Notes: a model not told the origin generated them from the letters alone. A stretch of 64,000 bases of DNA from Hyparrhenia diplandra (GCA_015847255.1 JADLZK010001387.1:16781-80780); one strand, 5' to 3'; counted from the first letter of the stretch, positions 53,955-64,000 are shown. Program-made: numbers and translations.

Positions 53955-54335
53955 ATGAGCACTCCGGGAAGCAGGGCTATGGCCATCGGTTTCACCGTCA
54001 TGCAGCTCTCTGTCAGCGCGGGCATCCACTCCGGTGCCGGCGGCTTCGCTTACTCCTCGCGCTTCACGGGGGTTCTCATCGGCGCCAACCTCGTCGCTGC
54101 CGGTGTACGCATGGCCGACCACCCAGCGCCCACCTTCCCTTACCCTGCGGCGTTCGCCTGTGCACGTGATCTCGCAGCGTTCGTGCGCCGCAACACCGCC
54201 GCCGTGGGGCTCTTCATAGCTTCTTGTGCGGTGATGATGGTCGCCGGCGAGCCAGACCCCGTTCTCTGTTTTGCCACGTTCGCTCTGCTCTTGCTCGCGG
54301 TCTCTCTGATCAACACTGGTGTTGGTGGTCAATAA
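53955..54335 (+). CDS. Family T membrane microprotein, copy T8 (open, compensated frameshift)
   Basis: The 126-residue open frame begins MSTPGSRAMAIGF and ends NTGVGGQ. Segment 2 starts FAYSSRFTG where T7 has FGLLLCFTG: one base is lost after GGCTTCG and one gained five codons later, restoring the frame but replacing leucines with Tyr, Ser, Ser, Arg. That weakens the second hydrophobic segment. Other segments are about 9-22, 81-97 and 103-121. The AATAAA is at 54400-54405. Leader intron loss and this change make function doubtful despite the open frame. Confidence 0.7.
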   Translation: MSTPGSRAMAIGFTVMQLSVSAGIHSGAGGFAYSSRFTGVLIGANLVAAGVRMADHPAPTFPYPAAFACARDLAAFVRRNTAAVGLFIASCAVMMVAGEPDPVLCFATFALLLLAVSLINTGVGGQ

Positions 54336-55508
54336 TCAGTTCCCAGTTCTTGAATGCATAGACGCTCGATTGAATCCTCAAGGCACACGTGTTTGGAGTA
54401 ATAAATAAACTTGTGCTACTGTAGTGTATGTGTAAGCATTTTCTTTCCTACTTGCCATGCATCTTGCAATACACTGTCCGGTCTGAACGACGATGTATTA
54501 AGTTAGTAAACTCTCTCTAAGCATTTGGTCAAAAGCAAATCATATCTGTAAACATCGAGTTGTTCAATTATATAAAAAAAAAAACTTGAACATCGTGTCT
54601 TGAGTATCTTTTTTTTTTCGTTCGTCCTAGATTCGTTGAATGAAATGTCACTGAACTAAGCATGCATTACGAGATATTATCAGAGAACTCTGTGTTGCTC
54701 GCGGTATATGCACGTTGAAGATTCTGAATCCTTTTTACCCGTCTCTGAATAATTTTCCAAATCTCTTCGAACACAAGTGCAGGTCCCAACAGCCAAACGC
54801 GTTCACAGACCATTTAGTGCTAAGCAATATGAATTGACCCTTTTTATTTGTGCAATCCAGTTATACTTGCTTTATCCTAGATCTTGCATCAAAAAAAAAA
54901 AAAAAAAAAAAATCAGACGGGATCGGGAGGTTTTATAAGACTGTCCGCACGGGGGACCTCTATGGGTTCCTGGTGGCGGGCCCTCCACAAATTTAATGCT
55001 GCGAACGGAATCACAGAAAGGGATAGCGAATGAGGGACGCGGAAGCCGGGGTAGCGGACCCACAAGCGCGCATGCGCCCGCTCCCCGCTGCCGACTCGTG
55101 AATCGCTCGTTTCTTCTCTCTCATGCCTTCTCGCTTTTCCACGTTGGCATTTTGCCCGCTACTCGCTATCCATTATACTTGCTCTAAGTCTACAATATTC
55201 GAGGTAATAAATGAATTTAGACTCTACCCTAGAGTCTCGGTTGGGAGTGCCCTAACATTACTCATCCTCAGGTCAAATCGATCCTTCAACCGGTAAAAGG
55301 AAATTAATCGAAACAAGGGCTTTGACTTTGTTATGGATCTTCGCTAATCTTTTGAACTTCCATTCTCCATTTTCTACTCGGGCCAGTAAGAGACTTCTCA
55401 CCGCCTTGGATCGCAAGGACAATTCTAGCTAGCGGTTCCTTGGCATACTATAATAATATACTATGGAGCAGCAAATATAATTTTCGTTCAACCAATGTCA
55501 TGTCAATG
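54336..55508 (+). other. T8 3' UTR and flank
   Basis: The flank to about 54920 is collinear with T9's (57205-57980), including AATCATATCTGTAAACATCG and GAATTGACCCTTTTTATTTG. About 54930-55500 holds no gene that I can support. Confidence 0.6.
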
Positions 55509-56177
55509 TACAGATGGCCCGCTGCCCGGTCGGTGTCGGCGGGCCCGTGCCGCCCGGCCTGGCGGCGCACCGGGCCTGGGCCGTCGCGATAGGCCCGTGG
55601 TAACGGTGCCGACACGGCCCGGTAAATGAGGCGGACCGGTGGCGGCCTAGCAGCAGCCTGCTTTTTTTTGAGTGGATGCAGCGGCCTGCTAAGAGGCAAG
55701 AGTGAGAGTAAGAGCGGCCCGGCCCGCTAAAAATTCGCCACCCAACTTGTCAAAAAAAATAACCGGACAAATCCCAGCGTGGAGTCGCGGTCGCCGCCGC
55801 CCGGCTCCGCCCCTAGCTCCGCGCCGCCTCCTCGACCTCCGCCACATGCTCGCCCGTCCGCGGCCGCCGGCTCCGCCCCCGCTCCACCTCCTTTTTGCTC
55901 CGGCGGCCATCGCGGCAACAACGCTGGAGGCGACGCGGGAAGCTTCGGGGCGGTGTCGCGAGGCGGTCGCGGAGGCTTCAGCGGCGGCGGCACGGGGACG
56001 CTTGGGCGGCGGCGACCATCGTGCCGCCCGGTGGCATGCCGTGCTCTCGGGCCGGCCCGGCGACCCATGGGCCGTGCCGGGGCGCAGGTGTGGCCCGAAA
56101 GCACGGTGGCGGCACAGCACGGCTGGCCCGTGGCACGACACCGTGCCGTGCCGGCCCGGCCCGTTGTACATCTGTAG
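55509..56177. mobile_element. hAT-like GGCCC-rich element
   Basis: The ends TACAGATGGCCCGCTGCCCG and CCCGTTGTACATCTGTA are imperfect inverted repeats, and the interior resembles the 6046-6831 element. No 8-bp duplication is visible. Open frames on both strands follow GC content. Confidence 0.6.
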
Positions 56178-56370
56178 ATTGAACTGTCTGAATTTGACTA
56201 GTCTCTGGATGCCGAGGCTGATGTGGACAGCCGGGTGGGGCCTGCCGGATCGACCGAAATGCCAGGGCGCTGGGAGGCACGTGACAGGCCCCTCTCTCTC
56301 TCGCGTGACGTAGGGCGGCTAGGTACGACCAGCTCCGCTGGCGTCACTGCCCCTGTGTTCCAGCTGCACC

Positions 56371-56836
56371 TATATATACATACATGTCGCAGGTGGTTTC
56401 CACATCTCGCCTGCTCCCTCCGGTCCAAGCCCTCGTCCTTCCATCTTCCTCGGTGAACAGAGCAGCTCCAGGCCTCACGGTATTGTGCTCGCTCGCTGCT
56501 CAGCTTCTCAGCCTCTAGACGTCCTCGCTTGGTTCCACTGGTAACGTTCCAGTAGTGCATAGGCTTTGTGTGGTAACATGGTTCCTTCGAATCTTTGTTT
56601 TATTCTGCACCGAAAAAAAAAAAAAAAACGTTCCTTCACCTATTCTGCACCCAATTCTCTGTTCTAGTACTCTAGACTGTCAGAACTGTTCTTTTGCTTC
56701 AGTCCTTGCTGCACTTCCCCTTCGGTCACATGACGATGATAGCTGACATCCTCTGCTCCGTGATCCTTCCAAACTTGAAAAACGTTTGCTCTTCCAATCC
56801 ATAACAGAGGACTAAGGTGCCACGCCGTCACCGCCG
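56371..56836 (+). promoter_or_regulatory. T9 TATA box, untranslated exon and 5' UTR intron
   Basis: TATATATACA is at 56371-56380. Donor GTAACG is at 56541 and acceptor ATAACAG ends at 56807 (267 bp), 29 bp before the ATG. The intron holds a 16-A run at about 56613, followed by a repeat of CGTTCCTTCACC and TATTCTGCACC, possibly another small retroinsertion. Confidence 0.6.
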
Positions 56837-57204
56837 ATGAGCACTCCGGGAAGCAGGACGATGGCCATTGGCCTCACCATCATGCTGCTTTCTGTCAGCG
56901 TGGGCATCCACTCCGGCGCTAGCACATTCGGCTTACTCCTCGGCTTCACGGGAGTGCTAGCCGGTGCCAACCTTATCGCCATCGGCGTCCACATGGCCAA
57001 CGTCCCTGCACCCAACATCCCGGTGGCGTTCGATGGTGCAAGAGCTCGCTGCGTTCGCGGCGCAGCAACATCGCCGCCGTGGGCCTCGTCATGGCTTCCT
57101 GTGCCGTGACGGTGGTCTCCGGCGAGACAGAACCCGAGCTCTGCTTTGCCATGTTCGCTCTGCTCTTGCTCGGGGTCTCTATCAACATGGGGAGCTCGTG
57201 GTGA
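56837..57204 (+). pseudogene. Family T copy T9, frameshifted
   Basis: MSTPGSRTMAIGLTIML, the first hairpin and HMANVPAPNIP read normally to about residue 70 (GARA). A deletion near 57047 changes frame, giving a stop at about 57109. The second half (MASCAVTVVSGETEPELCF, then FALLLLGVSINMG) is in another frame with a further small deletion, and the stop context GTGGTGAATAA is out of phase. The poly(A) signal has decayed to AGTAAAAAAC. The first hairpin alone could be translated. Confidence 0.8.
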
Positions 57205-57455
57205 ATAATCGGTTTTCAGTTCTTGGATGCACAGACGCTCGAATGGACACACGTGTTTGGAGTAAAAAACTTGTGCTCCTGTAGTGTAAGCATTTTCTTT
57301 CGTACTTGCCATGCATCTTGCAATCCTGTTTGGTCTGAACGACGATGTCGGTGAGCATTTGGTTAGAAGCAAATCAAGTCTGAAACTTGAACATCGTGTT
57401 TTGAGTATGTTTTTTTTGGTCCTGGATTTATTGAATGAAATGTCACGTACTGAAC

Positions 57456-57644
57456 TAAGGGGCTGTTTGGTTTGAGGGACTTTATAGTTACTGAGACTAA
57501 AAAAAGTCGCTAATAACCAAACAGGGAGGGATTACGAGGGACTTTTCCTCCATTAGTCCTAAAAAAACTCTCTTGGAGGGACTTTTTTTAATAGTCCTTA
57601 TGACTAAAAAAGTCCTAGAACTTTTCTAGCCAAACACCCTCTAA
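57456..57644. mobile_element. Tourist-type MITE, 183 bp
   Basis: The element 57459-57641 has ends GGGGCTGTTTGG and CCAAACACCCTC and is flanked by TAA (57456-57458, 57642-57644), as in PIF/Harbinger MITEs. The T8 flank at about 54655 (GAACTAAGCATGCATTACG) is the empty site. Confidence 0.93.
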
Positions 57645-57875
57645 GCATCCATTACGAGATATTATCACAGCACTCTGTGTTGCTCGAGGTATATGCACTC
57701 TGAAGATTCTGAATCCATTTTACCCGTCTCTGAATAATTTTCCAAAGCTCTTCGAACATAGGTGCAGGTCTCAACAGGCAAATGCGTTCACAAATTCAAT
57801 CCAAAAAAAAAACGTTCACAGACCATTTAGTGCTAAGCAATATGAATTGACCCTTTTTATTTGTGTAATCCAGTT

Positions 57876-57951
57876 ATACTTGCTTTGTCATTTTTTTTTT
57901 TTTGAGACCACGCCGTTGCGTGTTTTTCATTAAGCAGATACTTGCTTTGTC
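57876..57951 (-). mobile_element. 48-bp retroinsertion with 14-bp target duplication
   Basis: ATACTTGCTTTGTC occurs at 57876-57889 and 57938-57951. Between them are a T run and GAGACCACGCCGTTGCG. The T8 flank near 54866 is uninterrupted. Confidence 0.9.
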
Positions 57952-60569
57952 CTGGATCTTGCATCAAAAAACAAACAGACGGGGATCAGGAGGTTTTATA
58001 AGGACTGGGTGAGGCCATGTTGGCAGTCAGCTCCACTTGAGTTGCTGTAAAGTGAGGGAGAGACGTGACCGTTCTTAACGGGCCCGCCGGCGACTCCGTA
58101 GCGCGTTGGCCGTACGCCACATGAGATTGATGGACGACCGGGGAAATCTATCTGTCCCCTGTGCGTGGCAGAGCCATGAATCTGTGCCTGGGTATGCCAA
58201 AATGTAAAAAAATTAAAGCAATGCATATCTTGATCTTTCTTTTGTAAAGCCCTACTTAAGTCTGCGGTATAACCAAATATCATGGTCTTTTTTTGCGTGT
58301 CAAATTTGTTTTTTTTGTCAGCTTTCTCTCATAATGTAAATATATGCTGCAGCACCCTTCTTCTTCATCTAGGTTACATTACATGGAATGGAACTGAATG
58401 TTAGAAAATATTGAATAAAACAGCACACGTCGCAACATTACACGAACAAATAAATTAAAAGAGAAAAATGAATTCTTCACCTGCTTGCTGCAATTGAGAT
58501 CGACGAGCGCTGCTGCCTGCTGGTTGCCGCAGCACACCAGCAGAATGCCTGCTAGTCACCGGCCAGCGGCCGCCCGTTCCACGTCGTCGGTCGCCGCAGC
58601 ACAGCAGCAGTGCTGCCTCGTAGGAGACTAGGAGCAGACTGAGATTGGCCGCGCCGCTTGGACAGGAACTTGGGAAGTCAATGGGATCACGGGAGGTGGC
58701 CACTTGGGCCTAGGAAAATGTCGGGCTGCTCGGTTCCTTGCTGCTAATTTGTGGGCTTTTGCCTCTTGCTCCAATTTTAAAATAGAATGTACAATATACT
58801 AGTATATTTATTTATTGTACTAAAATCTACTCGGGGGAGCAAGACAGGTCGGTTAATGATTGGCTCGTGGCCTTTTGGGCCCCACGTCAGCGTGGCGATT
58901 CAGAAATATGAATTCAGCGCTACTGAGGCCTCGTTCAGATGTTAGAAATTTTAGCTAACTGAGACTATCCGCACTGGGTAAATATTATCCTACCATGGGA
59001 TACAAAAGAGGCAATGTACATCTAAACTATGTAAAGTTACTTTTTACCTACATTTCATTCGAACCTTTTGGTGTATTTAATGTGATGTGATGGAGAGAGA
59101 GTGAAAAAGAGTTAGAAACCAGACTGCTGCAGGGGCTTCGGTAAAGAATATTCCCTGGACGGGGTCGCCTCTGGCAAATTTGCCGCGGTCGCCTCGCAAA
59201 TTTCCGGTGGTACCCGCGCACGCCCGCGCTCGTCCTCCGCCTGCGAGACCGAGATTTCGAGCCGCGCCACCAGGCGCCGCCGTTTTCGAGCAGCGCCGCC
59301 CGCCGCCGAAGGGACCGCCCACGAGACCGAGCAGCGCCCGCCCAGCGCCTCTCTGCTTTCGCCCGGAGCCAAACACCGCCGAGGCGAGCGTGGCTGCGCG
59401 CCCGACGCGGCAAGCAGCGCCGCCGCTGCCCGCTTCGCACTGCCGATGCGCGCAAAGCGACCACGCCCGGTGTGCCGCCACTCATGGTCGCGGCGAGAAC
59501 TGGGGAAGCCCAGCGCGACGTGGCACCACGGCCGTCTGCCACTCACGGCGCCCGCCCAGCGCTACCGCCTCCTCTCACGAGGCTTCTGTAAATCGCGCCA
59601 CGCAAGATCCGGCAAGGCAAAGGTGGTTAATTTTCTAAGGAATGGCTGAGTCTTTCGATTTGATGGTTGGATGTTTCTAATTAATGTGGAAATTTGTAGC
59701 ATATTATTTTATTTTATGTTTTGGCGCATCCGGTGGCGATTCGTTGGAGCCTCAATTAGTTATTCAAGTAACAATAATATTTGTGATATCAACTATGATG
59801 TACAAGAAATGTTATAAAATGCTTGTCCAAACATATATATAGATATGTTTATGTGATTGTATAAATTTATGACGGATCATGACGAGAAAATTTATTTTTA
59901 ATTACCTGTTTGATGTGGTATACGGTAGATCTTAATACTTCTTTTCTATGATTACTAGTTCAACTAGTTAAACGCCCGTGCGTTGCTACGGGATAACTAA
60001 TTTTTATATAAAAACACATGGATCGCATGATAAGATATAAGATAACAATACTAAAAAATTAAACAATTATATTAAAGTGACATTTAATCTAAATAAGTTT
60101 TGTGAAAGTAACACAATTAATCATGGATATTGCAAGTTTTTAAACTCTATTTTATGGCCTTCTTCGTAATTTGTATAAGATAATATTATCAAGGACCTGT
60201 GTATGCATACTTGACTATTGGTGGGGGGGGGAGGCTAGAGACCGCACCTTCCAAATTTGTGTGCGGGTGGGGAGGATCGTAAACCGTCCAAATTTTGTGT
60301 GTACGGGTGTGGAGGGGACGTGATTGATCGCACCTTCTAAATTTGCTTGGGTATGGGAGGGCTGCATGCAGATCTTTTTTATTTTTAGTTTCCTAATTTT
60401 CTCTCACGGAAGCTCAAAAAAAAAAAAAAGCCCCTTCGATCGAGAGGAGAATGGCCGACGTGAGATTTTTTTTTTTTTCTTTTCCTCCTAGATTTTCTCC
60501 TTCTATTTACGGACGGTGGAAGAGCAAGAGTCACGGTTTCCTTCCTATTTTTTATCGCAACAACCAACG

Positions 60570-60740
60570 TGCATGGTTAATTCTTTCCTTTTTTTGCGTG
60601 GTTAATTCCTTCCTTTATGAGGTAGCATGAACGATTCGTTTTCTTTTTTCTTTCTTTATTGCATGGTTAATTCTTTCCTTTATTACGTGGTTAATTTCTT
60701 CTTTATTAGGTCGCATGGATGATTCATTTCCTTTTCTCCC
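60570..60740. repeat. Diverged GCATGGTTAATTCTTTCC repeats
   Basis: Variants of GTGGTTAATTCTTTCC and GGTCGCATGGATGATTCATTT alternate about five times. Confidence 0.6.
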
Positions 60741-61161
60741 TTCGGGTTCGCATGGGGTGTGGTTGGGCAGACTCAAAGTGAATGTCGCACCAAAAAATGC
60801 CTCCTCTTTATTCTTTTTTTTATGTTGTAGAGATAGAGATGTAGAGATAAACTGGCCACATGTTGTCTAAACGGAAAAAAATGATTACCATGTTTGTTGA
60901 ACCCGAAGCCATTTGGTAGCCGCGTGGACGAGCCACGTCACCAAAATCCCCATTCTGCATTGACGTTTCTCGGTGGGCTCATCCAATGCTTGAAAGGCTG
61001 TCTATCACTCCCATCCGTGTCACTGAGGTCATCCTCCAGAGGATCATGTGCATATGCCAACACGTCAGCAGAGAACTGAGCGTTGGCAAGGTTCGCTGGT
61101 GTGCGACCTGCCCACCCGCGTTCGAAGCCTGGCTTCGACGCCGGCGTCTCACCGGGAACAG

Positions 61162-61261
61162 TAGGTTCAAAAAAATCTGCAGCCTCTCACGCGTGGAACC
61201 ACAATGGGATTATAGGTTTTAAAAATCTGCAGCCTCTCACGCGTGGAACCACAATGGGATT
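61162..61261. repeat. Two 50-bp tandem repeats
   Basis: Units 61162-61211 and 61212-61261 share GCAGCCTCTCACGCGTGGAA and CCACAATGGGATTA, differing only near TAGGTT. Confidence 0.9.
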
Positions 61262-61679
61262 ATGACGTGCCCGTCATCCACGGATTATTCCGGTAATCTC
61301 TACAAGGACGCGTTCTGTATCTGTGTGTAATTGTAGGTTTGTTCATATGCGTGGGTGTGCGTGTGTTGTGGTGGTGAAGCCAGTCTTTGAGCAGTCTTAT
61401 TGTTGATACTACAACTGTACCCAGATAAGAGGCTAAAAAAAAAAAAAAAAAAAAACACGTCAGCAACACTCCCATCGCGCACGGGCCGCGCACTAATCGA
61501 CGGCCCGCCCGTGCCCGAACCGGATCGTTTTAGGACCCAGAGCTCATCGCATCCACGCGTTTTCCACAACCCGGGAGCTTCTAACCGGAAGTAGAAAGAC
61601 GCATGGACCGGTCTCGTTCCAAGCTCCCACCTGGCGCCGCTCTGTATGCGCACCGTGTGGCTGTCGATGGCTGTCAACC

Positions 61680-62161
61680 TATATATGCGCCTCCACCCGC
61701 AACTTCCTGCTTCAGTTCAAAAAGTTCAGACACATTCCAGCGGGGAGAGAACTGAAACGGTCCTCAAGCTCCGAGTCATCAGCAGCCAGCATCACGCTAG
61801 CCTTGCTCTCCGCCGCCGAGAAACGGTGACGTTCCTTCCCAGGCTTGCCAATTTTTTTTTTTTATCAACAATTAAATTGTGGGCGGGAAAGAATGGACAA
61901 TTTCTATGAAAATCTGAGCTTCTACACCGTATGAACACGCTGTGGTAACCGTGCGCGGTGCGTCCGTGCCGGACGGCCGGCCGCCGGAATAACTTCTTTA
62001 ACCGATTCCGTACTGCCCTTCCCGTTGCATGAGCGCATGACATCCTTACTCCATGATTCTTGCGAGCTTTGAGAAAAACTTTTGTTTGCCGTTTTTATAA
62101 TAATTTTGTTTGCCTTTTTGATGTGCCGGTTAGCAGAGAACTACAGGCCACGCCGGCGACG
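61680..62161 (+). promoter_or_regulatory. T10 TATA box, untranslated exon and 5' UTR intron
   Basis: TATATATG is at 61680-61687. The exon contains GAGTCATCAGCAGCCAGCATCACGC. Donor GTGACG is at 61826 and acceptor TTAGCAG ends at 62136 (311 bp). The intron keeps CGGAATAACTTCTTTAACCG and GCATGACATCCTT, shared with T1-T4. Confidence 0.65.
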
Positions 62162-62546
62162 ATGAGCACTCCGGGAAGCAGGGTCACGGCCATCGGCCTC
62201 ACCGTCATGCTGCTTTTCTGTCGGCGCTGCAATGCACCTCGGCGCCGACGGCTTCGCCTTACTCCTCTGCTCTGTGGGGGTCTTCTTTGTCGGCGCCAAC
62301 CTCGTCGCCGTCGGCGTCTGGATGGCCAACGGACCTGCGCCCAATCCCATCATCCCGGTGGTGTTCGATGGTCCACGAGCTCTCGCAGTGTTCATGCGCC
62401 GCAACATCGCAGCCGTGGGGCTTGTCATGGCCTCCGGTGCCTTCACGGTTGTCTCCGGCGAGGAAGGCCCTGTGCTCTGCTTCGGCATGTTCGTTCTGCT
62501 CCTGCTCGGGCTCACATTTGTCAACATCGGAGCTCGTGGTGAATAA
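62162..62546 (+). pseudogene. Family T copy T10, +1 frameshift in first segment
   Basis: MSTPGSRVTAIGLTVMLLF is followed by an extra T (CTTTTCTGTCGG where other copies have CTTTCTGTCAG), which shifts the frame. The remainder is open from an internal ATG at 62232: MHLGADGFALLLCS, VGANLVAVGVWMANGPAP, IIPVVFDGPRAL, NIAAVGLVMASGAFTVVSGEE, ending IGARGE. That 104-residue product keeps segments 2-4. TATA box, intron and AATAAA (62783-62788) are intact, so only one homopolymer base separates this copy from being complete; a sequencing error or an altered start are alternatives. Confidence 0.8.
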
Positions 62547-62830
62547 TTGCTTTGACAGTTCTTGGATGCATTGATTCTCCATTGATTTCTGAATTGCCCC
62601 TTCCCCTGCTATGTACCTGAATTGGGCTGGGGTATTGCAGGTAAAGATCACCGATGTAAAATTTAGTACTGCTACTCTTTTTTTTTTTTTTTGTGTGTCT
62701 CTTTACTGTGTGCTTACTGGAGAATCTCTATCATGTCGTGTCTTGTGTATTTCATGTCGTATCCTGTGTATTTGTTGGAGTAATAAAGTTGTGCTACTGT
62801 TGTGTAAGCGTTTTTTTTTCCAATATATAC

Positions 62831-62940
62831 ATGCCATGCATTTATTTTTTTGATGAAAACAGGAGGGGTATACCCCTACTGTGCTTTTATTGCATAAGAG
62901 TAAAATTCTGTACAGTTACATCAAAAACTATGCCATGCAT
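62831..62940 (-). mobile_element. 88-bp retroinsertion with 11-bp target duplication
   Basis: ATGCCATGCAT occurs at 62831-62841 and 62930-62940. The insert reads TTATTTTTTTGATGAAAAC... and resembles an inverted LINE 3' end. T0 and T2 flanks lack it (TACTTGCCATGCATATTGCAG in T2). Confidence 0.9.
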
Positions 62941-63397
62941 ATTGCAATACTATTTGTTTAGAACGACGATGTAAGTCAGTAGTACTGTACTACTGTCTCT
63001 GCATTCGGTGAAACACATGTTGCTGATAGTAGAAAAGCAGTTAATCAGTAATCACTTAGTTAAAATGGTAATCAGCCACTGTTGTTGGAATTTGAAACTG
63101 AATGTCTAAAGGGAAGCATTTTTGTCAAACTTCGAGGCTTAATTAATATGGATTTCACCTATAACCCAATACACAAATTTGATGTTGTTCTCAAGTGTAC
63201 TGTATGGGCTGACGAAAAACATGATTATCTGTAGCAATGGTACAGTAATTGGACACTAAATACTTGATCAATGTAGCTCTGCCAGTTGCTCTGAAACTGA
63301 CAGTTTCAGTTAAACTGCCTGAACTGAATCTAAACTTGTTTCATTTAAACTGACAGAGCTTTGGAGCACCTCTATCTATTAAACTGTGAGGAATCAA

Positions 63398-63450
63398 ACC
63401 TTGTTCCTTTTTTTTTTTTTTTTTTTTTTTTGACAAGAACCTTGTTCCTT
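63398..63450 (-). mobile_element. Tail-only retroinsertion with 12-bp target duplication
   Basis: ACCTTGTTCCTT occurs at 63398-63409 and 63439-63450, flanking 29 bp of T residues plus GACAAGA. T2 (about 12390) and T0 (about 847) show the empty site. Confidence 0.93.
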
Positions 63451-64000
63451 AAACCAATCAAAGATTTCCAGAACAACTTTTGGAGCGAGGAGTTGAGATT
63501 TTCAGACCGGCTGATAGGGTGTGGTCGCAGCGTTAATGTCAAATATGTTTACATCTATTTCCTTGTGTTGGCTGCTGCAGTCAGTTTTGTATGTTACTGA
63601 CATAGCAATTACCCTATACATATAGCTATCTAATGGAAGATCAAGGATGATTGTTTTGTTGCTGCAATGGCGAAGCTAATGCAAGAAAAGTATTATGGTT
63701 CATCTCTTGGAGAATGAGCTCTGTTTGGTTCAGATGTTGGCATTCATGTATTTGTTGTCTCATTGCAGCTCAAACCCAACACACAAAGGGATCTGAGGAA
63801 TTGCATCTTCGTTTCAGAATTCAGATAAGTAGGCTGCAACTGTACATGTTGATTTGGCAGTGATTAATTCACAAATGTAATCTGTTCGGCTGCACTCATT
63901 TGCAGCTGTTGTTGCTGTCTGCGTTGATTTGAGGATTTTACGTTTTGACTGACAGCTGTCAGCTGCAAGCATCGGCTCTGCAGACTACAGTACCCAGTAC

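Larger units (their letters stand above)
57952..61679. other. Intergenic region upstream of T10
   Basis: No gene is supported. Contents: GC-rich accidental frames at 58455-58700 and 59050-59640; the phrase AAACGCCCGTGCGTTGCTACGG at 59970, common at ends of grass repeats; a run of diverged GCATGGTTAATTCTTTCCTT repeats at about 60570-60740; and a 2 x 50-bp tandem repeat at 61162. Confidence 0.4.
62547..64000 (+). other. T10 3' UTR and flank, homologous to T0 and T2 flanks
   Basis: The region matches 90-1030 and 11700-12600, then 5760-5850 (GGAATTGCATCTTCGTTTCAGAATTCAGATAA near 63800). No gene is seen. Two small retroinsertions are annotated separately. Confidence 0.75.

Noticed and set aside
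54890..54912. Poly(A) run as another tail-only retroinsertion
   Set aside because: The matching T9 flank has CATCAAAAAACAAACAGAC and there is no flanking duplication, so homopolymer expansion explains it.
59048..59640. Overlapping 134-164-residue frames on both strands
   Set aside because: GC-rich and present on both strands in several frames; no promoter, motif or paralogue supports a gene.

Overview
The window is nuclear DNA from a grass (Poaceae). Evidence: GC-rich intron-poor small genes in AT-rich spacers, many Stowaway MITEs with CTCCCTCCGT-type ends and TA duplications, an Au-type tRNA-derived SINE, and a plastid insertion with matK, the trnK-UUU 5' exon and rps16. The species cannot be named from this sequence.

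Two unrecognised gene families dominate, named here family T and family R. Family T encodes ~122-residue proteins with four predicted membrane segments in two similar halves. There are ten copies: T1 1.9 kb, T2 11.3, T3 19.0, T4 28.6, T5 36.5 (the only minus-strand copy), T6 47.2, T7 50.8, T8 54.0, T9 56.8 and T10 62.2, plus the 3' flank of another (T0) at the left edge. T1, T2, T4, T7 and T8 have open frames; T3, T5, T6, T9 and T10 are broken. Most have a TATA box, a similar untranslated first exon and an intron ending about 30 bp before the ATG. Family R is a repeat protein (unit near GHGEVLVxLLPxG...VYNDYxYYxLQPRxGAG) with a hydrophobic C-terminus. It has four relics: R1 7.5 kb (tail only), R2 13.3-14.0, R3 25.5-25.9 and R4 40.1-46.6 (split by a Copia element). 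All are frameshifted or truncated. R1/T2, R2/T3, R3/T4 and the inverted T5/R4 each lie back to back, so the ancestral duplicated unit was probably a divergent R-T gene pair.

Layout: 0-7 kb, T0 flank, T1, a 160-bp-arm inverted repeat, a GC-rich retroposon (E1) and an hAT element. 7.4-14 kb, R1 tail, plastid insertion, T2, hAT-like element, R2. 15.4-25.1 kb, an ORF1-only LINE derivative, T3 and a broken LINE. 25-31 kb, R3, T4, hAT element. 31-36 kb, AT-rich spacer. 36-47 kb, inverted T5/R4 block with SINE, MITE with nested solo LTR, and Copia element. 47-58 kb, E1 copies and T6-T9. 58-61.6 kb, spacer. 61.6-64 kb, T10, whose 3' flank matches that of T0.

The transposons matter because paralogous flanks supply empty sites, which allow many insertions to be verified and ordered. 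No function is assigned to either family: nothing in the sequence identifies one.
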